From Gaiella occulta (GTDB lineage: Bacteria > Actinomycetota > Thermoleophilia > Gaiellales > Gaiellaceae), in the NCBI RefSeq assembly GCF_003351045.1, contig NZ_QQZY01000006.1, positions 1 through 64,000 on the forward strand: a stretch of 64,000 nucleotides of DNA. The letters run 5' to 3'. The notes below the pieces were generated by a model. The model was not told where the DNA came from. It ran no database searches and was given only the letters and a program-made list of their open reading frames with translations. The position numbers and the translations under genes are program-made. Of this stretch, positions 24,736 to 31,945 are shown piece after piece. Every line of letters starts with the position of its first letter. The stretch's first letter is position 1.

Positions 24736-25410
24736 CTACGAGCCGGGCGTGAGCGCGTCGGCCGGGAAGCGCTCGGGGCCGTGGAACTGGTAGGCGTCGA
24801 AGAAGGCCGAGTACGCCTTCTCGTCGAACGCCGTGCACGTGGCGAGGCGACCGGTGCCGCTGTCCTGCGACGACGACGTCGTCCACACCCCGAGCGCGAT
24901 CTTCGAGCCCAGGCTCGGCAGCGGCGCCAGCAGCGTGCCGTTCTGGTGCGCGTCGTAGAAGCCCTTCAGCTGGTCGACGGTCGCCTGCGGCACGTCCTTG
25001 CCGTACTCGATGAAGACGCCGCCGTGCTCGAGGTTGTGCACGACCTGCGCGGGGAGCAGCGGCTCGGTGTACGCGCCCCAGATCGCGGGCACCTGGTAGT
25101 GCGGGCCGCTCGTCGGCGGCGACGTGTTCCATCTCGGCGAGGTTCCGGAGGCGGTCGTGACCGAGTGGTCGCCGGGGAGCGCCTTCACCGTCTGCACGGT
25201 GCATCCGGCCGCCTCGAGCAGCCTGGGCGCGTCCGCCTTCGCGCTGTCGCCGCCGAGCAGCAGGAAGCCGAGAACGAGCACCAGCACGCCCGCCGCGAGG
25301 CCCGCCGCGCCGAACAGCGCCGTCCGGGACACGCCCTTCCTGCCGCCGGGCGACGAGAGCCGGACGGGCGCCTTCTTCTTCGGGCCGTGCGATCGCGGAG
25401 ACGGCGGCAT
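24736..25410 (-). CDS. DUF3105 membrane-anchored protein
   Basis: 224 residues: basic N-terminus, one transmembrane helix (about residues 31-53), then an extracytoplasmic DUF3105 domain with PPTSGPHYQVPAIWGAY and HNLEHGGVFIEY, whose His residues are conserved in the family and may bind metal. Function unknown. Six Cys/His positions are spread over the domain. TAGCAT lies exactly 7 nt before the ATG (leaderless pattern). Divergent from rmuC with an 81-bp gap. Confidence 0.85.
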   Translation of the reverse strand: MPPSPRSHGPKKKAPVRLSSPGGRKGVSRTALFGAAGLAAGVLVLVLGFLLLGGDSAKADAPRLLEAAGCTVQTVKALPGDHSVTTASGTSPRWNTSPPTSGPHYQVPAIWGAYTEPLLPAQVVHNLEHGGVFIEYGKDVPQATVDQLKGFYDAHQNGTLLAPLPSLGSKIALGVWTTSSSQDSGTGRLATCTAFDEKAYSAFFDAYQFHGPERFPADALTPGS

Positions 25411-25491
25411 CGGCGGAATGCTAGCCCAGATCTTGCACTCGACGTGTCCGCCGGGAGCCGTCCGGGGGCGTGTCTAGCATTCGTCGCCCGC

Positions 25492-26727
25492 ATGGCTATC
25501 GTGACTCTGGTAATCGGGCTCGTGCTCGGCGCCGCAGGCGCGTGGCTCCTCCTGCGCAGCGCGAGCGCCGAGCGAGGCAGAGCCGCCGACGAGGCGACGC
25601 GCACCGTGCTCGCTCTCGAGCGCGACCTGGCCGCCGCGCAGGCACGGCTCGACGCAAGCGAACGAGCCGTCGACGACCGCCTGCGCGAGGCGATCAGGGC
25701 CGTCTCGGCGGAGGCGTACCAGCAGACGAACGCCGCACTCGTCGAGATGGCGGGAGCGAAGCTCGAGGGCGCCGTCACCCCGCTCAAGGAGTCGCTGGCG
25801 CGCGTCAACACACAGGTGCAGCAGCTCGAGTCGGAACGCGCCGAGTCGTACGGGAAGATCACGCAGCAGCTCACCGATCTGAGCCGGCGCACCGCGACGC
25901 TCGCAACGGCGCTGCGGTCGCCCCACGTGCGAGGGCGCTGGGGCGAGATCCAGCTCAAGCGCGTCGTCGAGCTCGCGGGCATGCTGCCGTACTGCGACTT
26001 CTCCGAACAGGTGACGGCCGCCTCCGACGACGGCCGCCTGCGGCCCGACCTGATCGTGCACCTGCCCGGCGGCAAGCAGGTGATCGTGGACGCCAAGGTG
26101 CCGCTCGCCGCATACCTCGAGGCATGCGAGGCGAGCGACGACGCCGTGCGGGACGGCCATCTGGCGAACCATGCGCGGCAGGTGCGCGACCACGTGCAGA
26201 AGCTGTCGGCCAAGCAGTACTGGCAGCAGTTCGCCGACAGCCCCGACTACGTGATCATGTTCCTGCCCGACGAGGGGTTCTTCAGGGCGGCATGGGAGCA
26301 CGACAAGGAGCTCGTCGAGATCGGAGTGCGCAACCGCGTGCACATCGCGTCGCCCACGACGCTGATCGTGCTGCTGCAGGCGATCGCGTATGGCTGGCAG
26401 CAGGAGAAGGTGGCCGAGGACGCCCGCACGGTGCACGAGCTCGGACGCCGCCTGTACGAGCGCCTCAGCGTCATGGGCGGACACTTCGCAAGCGTCGGCG
26501 CCAGCCTCGACCGGGCCGTCGGCGCCTACAACAAGACCGTCTCCTCGCTCGAGTCGCGCGTGCTGGTCACCGCCAGGGAGCTCGAGAGGCACGTGGTGTC
26601 CGACAAGGCCATCGACGTGCTCGACCCCGTCGCGTCGACGACGGTCGCGCTGGCCGCGCCCGAGGTGGCACGCGACGAGGGCCAGCCGCCCCTCGAGGTG
26701 CTTCCCGGCGACGCCACGGCCGCCTGA
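25492..26727 (+). CDS. rmuC: RmuC-family DNA recombination protein
   Basis: 411 residues: N-terminal membrane helix (IVTLVIGLVLGAAGAWLLL), coiled coil to about residue 140, then the RmuC domain with SPHVRGRWGEIQLKRVVELAGM and the PD-(D/E)xK nuclease-like core RPDLIVHLPGGKQVIVDAKV, followed by the FLPDEGFF motif and IASPTTLIVLLQAIAYGW. RmuC limits recombination between inverted repeats in E. coli; its exact reaction is unsettled. The ATG at 25492 gives the membrane anchor; the frame upstream is not conserved in character. Confidence 0.92.
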   Translation: MAIVTLVIGLVLGAAGAWLLLRSASAERGRAADEATRTVLALERDLAAAQARLDASERAVDDRLREAIRAVSAEAYQQTNAALVEMAGAKLEGAVTPLKESLARVNTQVQQLESERAESYGKITQQLTDLSRRTATLATALRSPHVRGRWGEIQLKRVVELAGMLPYCDFSEQVTAASDDGRLRPDLIVHLPGGKQVIVDAKVPLAAYLEACEASDDAVRDGHLANHARQVRDHVQKLSAKQYWQQFADSPDYVIMFLPDEGFFRAAWEHDKELVEIGVRNRVHIASPTTLIVLLQAIAYGWQQEKVAEDARTVHELGRRLYERLSVMGGHFASVGASLDRAVGAYNKTVSSLESRVLVTARELERHVVSDKAIDVLDPVASTTVALAAPEVARDEGQPPLEVLPGDATAA

Positions 26728-26828
26728 GCCCTGCCCGAGCGGGGGAACATCCGCCCCTCGGCGCTCGTTGTCTACCGTAGGACCGGAGCCAACGCGCATC
26801 GAACAGGAACAGAGGAGCTGAGGACGAC

Positions 26829-27776
26829 GTGAGCGACGTACGGAACGTGATCATCATCGGAGGCGGGCCCGCCGGGTACACCGCGGCGCTGTACGCGGCG
26901 CGCGCGAACCTGGAGCCGCTCGTGATCGAGGGCTTCAACTGGGGTGGCCAGCTGATGATCACCTCGGACGTGGAGAACTACCCCGGCTACCCCGACGGCG
27001 TCATGGGGCCGGCGATGATGCAGGACTTCCGCCGCCAGGCGGAGCGCTTCGGGGCCGAGTACCTCACCGACGACGTCACGAAGGTCGACTTCTCGCAGCG
27101 GCCCTTCCGCGTGTGGGTCGGCGACGACGAGTACGCCGCCGACAGCGTGATCGTGGCGACCGGTGCGTCGGCCCGGCAGCTCGGGCTCGAGTCGGAGCTG
27201 CGGCTGCAGGGTCGCGGTGTCTCGTACTGCGCCACCTGCGACGCCTCGTTCTTCCGCGACCGGGTCGTGACGGTGATCGGCGGCGGCGACTCCGCCCTCG
27301 AGGAAGCGCTGTTCATCTCGCGCTTCGCGAGCAAGGTCTACCTCGTGCACCGGCGCGAGGAGTTCCGCGCCTCCCCGATCATGGTCGACCGCGCGAAGGC
27401 GAACGAGAAGATCGAGCTCGTGCTCAACAAGACCGTCGACGAGGTGCTCGGCGACACGAAAGTCACCGGCGTGCGCCTGCGCGACACGGTCAGCGGCGAG
27501 ACGAGCGAGCTCGACACGGACGGCTTCTTCGTCGCGATCGGCCACGATCCCAACACGTCGCTGTTCCTGACACAGCTCGATCACGAGCCGGAAACCGGCT
27601 ACCTGGTCACGAAGGGCAAGACGACCGAGACGAACATCCCGGGCGTCTTCGCCGCCGGCGACGTGCAGGACCACGTCTACCGCCAGGCCGTCACCGCGGC
27701 GGGGAGCGGCTGCGCCGCGGCGCTCGACGCGGAGCGGTTCCTCAGCGAGCAGCACCACGCCTCGCTGACCGCCTAG
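26829..27776 (+). CDS. trxB: Thioredoxin-disulfide reductase
   Basis: NADPH-dependent flavoenzyme reducing thioredoxin. 315 residues with FAD-binding IIIGGGPAGYTAALYAARA, redox CATC in SYCATCDASFF (about residue 137), NADPH-binding VIGGGDSALEEALF and terminal FAD motif GVFAAGDVQDHVYRQAVTAA. GTG start has a GAGG-containing leader. Its last 35 bp overlap the convergent nth gene. No trxA is adjacent. Confidence 0.95.
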   Translation: MSDVRNVIIIGGGPAGYTAALYAARANLEPLVIEGFNWGGQLMITSDVENYPGYPDGVMGPAMMQDFRRQAERFGAEYLTDDVTKVDFSQRPFRVWVGDDEYAADSVIVATGASARQLGLESELRLQGRGVSYCATCDASFFRDRVVTVIGGGDSALEEALFISRFASKVYLVHRREEFRASPIMVDRAKANEKIELVLNKTVDEVLGDTKVTGVRLRDTVSGETSELDTDGFFVAIGHDPNTSLFLTQLDHEPETGYLVTKGKTTETNIPGVFAAGDVQDHVYRQAVTAAGSGCAAALDAERFLSEQHHASLTA

Positions 27777-28488
27777 CCTCGCCAGCGTGCCCGCCCCGCG
27801 CACCGGCGGCCGGGGCGGGCACGCGGCACGCCGGGCACAGGTCGGCGAGCACACACACCTCGCAGCGCGGCGCGCGCGCGTCGCAGACACGCCGGCCGTG
27901 CCAGATCAGGAGATGGGGAAAGCGCGCCCACTCGGCCCTGGGCACGATCTTCGCGAGGTCGCGCTCGATCTTGACCGGGTCGTCGCTGCGGGTGAGCCCG
28001 AGCCGCTGCGAGATGCGGCGGACGTGCGTGTCGACGACGATCCCCTGCGCGTGGCCGAGCTCGGCCGCGACGACGTTCGCCGTCTTGCGGGCGACGCCGG
28101 GCAGACGCAGCAGCTCGGGGATCGTGCGCGGCACGCGGCCGTCGAACTCCTCGAGCAGCACGCGCATGGCGCCACGAATCGACTTCGCCTTCTGCCGGTA
28201 GAAGCCGGTCTGGAACAAGTCCTGCTCGAGCTCCTCCTGCGGCACGGCGAGGTAGTCCTGCGGGCTGCGGTACTTCCGGAACAGCCGCTCGGTGACACGG
28301 TTGACGTTGACGTCGGTCGTCTGTGCGGACAGCATCACCGCGACCAGCAGCTCGAGGTCGCCGGAGAAGCGCAGCGCGATCTCGGCGTCGCCGTGTGCCT
28401 CCGCGAGGCGCGCGACGATGGGAGCGAGCCGCTCCCGGCGCCTCCCGAGGCCGCGGCGTCGCGCCTCCTCGACGTAGCTCCGCGCCAC
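27742..28488 (-). CDS. nth: Endonuclease III
   Basis: Base-excision glycosylase/AP lyase for oxidised pyrimidines. 248 residues: LLVAVMLSAQTTDVNVN, helix-hairpin-helix LPGVARKTANVV with the catalytic Lys, VVDTHVRRISQRLGL with the catalytic Asp, and four Fe-S cysteines in CDARAPRCEVCVLADLC (C-x6-C-x2-C-x5-C). A basic Ala/Arg/Gly tail of about 30 residues follows the cluster and reads antisense to the trxB end, so it may be a chance extension. It starts 4 bp after addA. Confidence 0.95.
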   Translation of the reverse strand: MARSYVEEARRRGLGRRRERLAPIVARLAEAHGDAEIALRFSGDLELLVAVMLSAQTTDVNVNRVTERLFRKYRSPQDYLAVPQEELEQDLFQTGFYRQKAKSIRGAMRVLLEEFDGRVPRTIPELLRLPGVARKTANVVAAELGHAQGIVVDTHVRRISQRLGLTRSDDPVKIERDLAKIVPRAEWARFPHLLIWHGRRVCDARAPRCEVCVLADLCPACRVPAPAAGARGGHAGEARRSARRGAAR

Positions 28489-28492
28489 CGCC

Positions 28493-31400
28493 CTACTCCG
28501 CCCGCGCGAGCGCGGGCGCCGGCGCGGCCGGACCGTCCCCGAGACGGGGTCCCGCGCAGACGACGTCGAGCGCGGGGCAGCCGGAGCATGCGAGGGGGCT
28601 CGGCGTCGGCCGGAAGTCGCCTGCGCGTATCCGCGCGATCGAGGCGGACAGCTCGGCCTCGAGCTGCGGCAGGTCGGAGCCGGTGAAGGTCGACGTGACG
28701 ACGCGCTCGGGGGCCTCGAGGAACTGGTACACGATCTCCGCCTCGCGCGCGCCGGCCCGCAGGCAGGCGAGCGCGTAGACGTTCCGCTGCGTGCGGTACT
28801 CCTCGTCGACGATGTCCGCGGGCTCGCGCCCGAGCAGCGGGTTCGTCTTGTAGTCGAGCACGAGCGCCTGCTCGTCCGCCTGCCAGAGCACGTCGAGGCG
28901 ACCGTTCACGAGCACGCCGTCGAGCTCGAACGCGAACGGGCGCTCGGGGCGCGCGCCGGCCAGCGACGCGATCCGCTGCGCGAGGGCCGAGCCGCAGTAC
29001 GCATCCACCAGCGCGGCGATGCGGGACGCCTCCTCGCCGGTCACGGCGGGATACCAGGCGCGCACGGTCTCCTCCAGCTCGCCCGGCGCGGGCGCGCGCG
29101 GCGCGGCGAGATCGACGCGCTCGAGCAGCCGGTGCACGGCGTCGCCGAGCTCCGTCGCGTGCAGGCCTCCTCCCCCCTTCCCTGCCCGCTCCCAGGCCGC
29201 CGGCTGCATCCCTGCGATCCGCTCGGCGTAGAAGCGGTAGGAGCAGCGATCGAAGAGCGAGATCGCGCTGTAGGAGAGACGGTTCACGCGCTGGATTGGC
29301 GCCGCGGGGATCTCGACGGGCTCGCGCAGGCGCGGCGCGGGCGAGGGCAGCTCCTCGCCCGCCCCCTCGAAGAGGAGCAGCTGGCCCTCCTCGGCATCCT
29401 CGCTCGTCCCCTCCCCGGCCGCCACGGCAGGCGGCTCGGACACGTACCGGTTCGGGCGCACCACGACCCGCGCGCGGCCGCGCTCGACCTCGACGGGCCC
29501 GTCTCCGCCGCCGCGGAGCTCGTCCCGCAGCGCAAGCCGCTCGAGCACCCAGGCGATCGGCGTGCGCTCCGGCCGCTCGCTCTCGAGATCGACGGAGCCG
29601 GAGACGACGAGGCGCTCCATCGCCCGCGTCATCGCCACGTAGTAGAGGCGCAGCCGCTCCGCCTCGTCCTCCCGCTCGCGGGTCTCCTTGACGTCCTGGT
29701 AGGAGGTCGTGCCGACACGCGAGCCGGTGGCCGGATGGGCGACCTTGAAGCCGAAGCGGCCGTCGGAGAGGCAGAGGATCTCGTCGACGCGTGCCCGCTC
29801 GCGGCCGGCGTCCGCCACCACCACGACCTTGAACTCGAGCCCCTTGGCCGCGTGGATCGTGAGCAGGCGCACCGCGTCGGCGCCTTCCTCCTCCGAGACG
29901 GCGTCGAGCTCGCGCGCGCCCGCGGCCTCCTGCTCGGCGACGAAGCGGACGAAGCCCTCGATGTCGGGACCGCGCAGCTCTTCGTAGGAGCGGGCGAGGC
30001 GGGCGAGCTTGCGCAGGTTGGCGTAGCGCCGGCGGCCGTCGCGGCGGGCGAGCACGGCGAGGTCGTAGTCGTGCTCGACGAGGATGCGCTCGCAGAGAAG
30101 CTCGAGCGAGAGCCGCGCCGACGCCTCCACGAGCCGGTCGTAGCGTTGCAGGAACGCGCGCACGAGCCGGCGGTCGTCGTCGGCGAGATCCGGCGGCAGG
30201 CCGCGCTCGATCCCCTTGAAGATCGGCCGCCGCTCCGCGTCGGCGCGGATCAGCACCAGCGCGTCGTTGGAGACGCCGACGAACGGCGACGCGAGCACGG
30301 TCAGCAGCGCCTCGTCGTCGTAGCGGTTGTGCAGCAGGCGCAGGTACGAGAGCAGATCGACGACCTGCTGCTGGCCGAAGTAGCGGCGGCCGGTCATCCG
30401 GTAGGTGGGCAGGTCGACGGCTCGCAGCTCCTCCTCGAACCACTCGGCGTCGGTGCCGGCCGCGAACAGCAGCACGATCTCGCCCGGCGTCGCGACGCCG
30501 GCGTCGACGAGCTCGCGCACCCGGCGCGCGACCTGGAGCGCCTCGGCCCGCCGCCAGTGCACCCCGGTGCCGGAGAACGCGCGCTTGTCGGTGACGAGCA
30601 GCTCCACCGGCGTCCCGAACGCGGGCTCGCCGTGTCCGCCCGCCGCTTCGAGCGGCTGGAAGCCGCCGCCGAACTCGGCGGCGAAGAGCTCGTTCACGGC
30701 AGCCAGCAGCTCGGGCCGCGAGCGGTAGTTGAGCGTCAGCGGCAGCACCTGCGGCGCCGCCTCGCGGCGCTCGCGGAACACCGCCACGTCGGCGTGCCGG
30801 AAGCCGTAGATCGACTGGAACTCGTCACCGACGAAGAAGATCTCCTTCTCGAGCGGGAGGTCGCCGCTCTCGCGCTCCCGGGGCTCCGCCGTGAGCGCGG
30901 CGCCGGCGGGAGGCGTCGCCGCGGGCGAGCGCGAGAGGAGGTCGATGATGTCCGTCTGCAGGCGGTTCGTGTCCTGGAACTCGTCGACCATGATCGAGCG
31001 GAAGCGCAGCTGCTCCGCTTCGCGGATCGTCGCGTGCTCGCGCAGCAGATCGCGCGCGCGCAGCTGCAGATCCTCGAAGTCGAGCGCGGACTCGCGGTCC
31101 TTCGCCGCGGCGTAGGCGTCGGCGAAGCCTGCGAGCAGCTCCTGCAGCAGCTCGCGGTCGCGCGAGGCCAGCATCTCGAGCGCCGCGGCGCGGACGGCGG
31201 TGCGGGCGTCGTTGTAGGTCGCGGCCCGCGCGCCCCGCGCCGCGTAGTCGTCGAGCTCGAGCAGCCGCTCGGGCAGCGTCGTCGTCGCGAGCAGGTCGAG
31301 GGCGCCGCGGGCGGCGGCACGCTGCAGGTCCGTGGCGCTCTCGTCCGCCGCGAGGCGGCGCGCGGCGTCCTCGAGCTCGGCGAGGCGATCGGGGAGGCTC

Positions 31401-31945
31401 TCCTGCGCACCCGGCTCGAGGACGAGCTCCCGGCCTGCCGAGCGCAGCGTGTCGTACACGCCGACGAGCATCGCGCGCAGGCCGTCGGCGCGGTAGGTCG
31501 CGAGGAGCTGCCAGCGGTCATGCTCGTCCGCGGCGCAGAACGCGTCGAGGGCGGCGCCGAACGCCTCGCCCTGGAGGACGCGCGCCTGGGCCTCGTCGAG
31601 CACGCGGAAGCGCGGGTCGATACCCGCCGCGAGCGGGTAGGCCGACAGGAGCCGGCGACAGAAGCCGTGGATCGTGGAGATCCAGGCGCCGTCGAGCTCG
31701 CGTGCGAGCTGCGGCCGGCCGAGCTCGATCATGCGCGCGCGGATGCGCGCGCGCAGCTCCCCCGCGGCACGGTCGGTGTAGGTGATGACGAGGAGCGAGT
31801 CGACGTCGAGGCCGTCGACGGCGACGGAGCGCGCGAAGCGCTCGACGAGCACGGTCGTCTTGCCCGTCCCCGCGCCGGCGGAGACGAAGACGCTGCCGCG
31901 GGCGTCGATCGCCGCCTGCTGCTGCGGGTTGGGGGTGCGGCTCAC
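28493..31945 (-). CDS. addA: AddA-like helicase-nuclease subunit (RecBCD-type break repair)
   Basis: UvrD-type helicase plus RecB-family nuclease processing double-strand breaks. 1150 residues: Walker A SAGAGTGKTTVLVERF (about residue 22), ITYTDRAAGELRARI, Walker B RSIMVDEFQDTNRLQ, motif III VGDEFQSIYGFRHADV, AAKGLEFKVVVV (motif V), YVAMTRAMERL (motif VI). The C-terminal nuclease has GDAVHRLLE and VLDYKTN, with four cysteines (DRCSYRFY, then CSGCPALDVVC) suited to an Fe-S staple. B. subtilis AddA lacks such a staple as far as I recall. GTG overlaps the addB TGA. AdnAB is the alternative system in mycobacteria. Confidence 0.88.
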   Translation of the reverse strand: MSRTPNPQQQAAIDARGSVFVSAGAGTGKTTVLVERFARSVAVDGLDVDSLLVITYTDRAAGELRARIRARMIELGRPQLARELDGAWISTIHGFCRRLLSAYPLAAGIDPRFRVLDEAQARVLQGEAFGAALDAFCAADEHDRWQLLATYRADGLRAMLVGVYDTLRSAGRELVLEPGAQESLPDRLAELEDAARRLAADESATDLQRAAARGALDLLATTTLPERLLELDDYAARGARAATYNDARTAVRAAALEMLASRDRELLQELLAGFADAYAAAKDRESALDFEDLQLRARDLLREHATIREAEQLRFRSIMVDEFQDTNRLQTDIIDLLSRSPAATPPAGAALTAEPRERESGDLPLEKEIFFVGDEFQSIYGFRHADVAVFRERREAAPQVLPLTLNYRSRPELLAAVNELFAAEFGGGFQPLEAAGGHGEPAFGTPVELLVTDKRAFSGTGVHWRRAEALQVARRVRELVDAGVATPGEIVLLFAAGTDAEWFEEELRAVDLPTYRMTGRRYFGQQQVVDLLSYLRLLHNRYDDEALLTVLASPFVGVSNDALVLIRADAERRPIFKGIERGLPPDLADDDRRLVRAFLQRYDRLVEASARLSLELLCERILVEHDYDLAVLARRDGRRRYANLRKLARLARSYEELRGPDIEGFVRFVAEQEAAGARELDAVSEEEGADAVRLLTIHAAKGLEFKVVVVADAGRERARVDEILCLSDGRFGFKVAHPATGSRVGTTSYQDVKETREREDEAERLRLYYVAMTRAMERLVVSGSVDLESERPERTPIAWVLERLALRDELRGGGDGPVEVERGRARVVVRPNRYVSEPPAVAAGEGTSEDAEEGQLLLFEGAGEELPSPAPRLREPVEIPAAPIQRVNRLSYSAISLFDRCSYRFYAERIAGMQPAAWERAGKGGGGLHATELGDAVHRLLERVDLAAPRAPAPGELEETVRAWYPAVTGEEASRIAALVDAYCGSALAQRIASLAGARPERPFAFELDGVLVNGRLDVLWQADEQALVLDYKTNPLLGREPADIVDEEYRTQRNVYALACLRAGAREAEIVYQFLEAPERVVTSTFTGSDLPQLEAELSASIARIRAGDFRPTPSPLACSGCPALDVVCAGPRLGDGPAAPAPALARAE

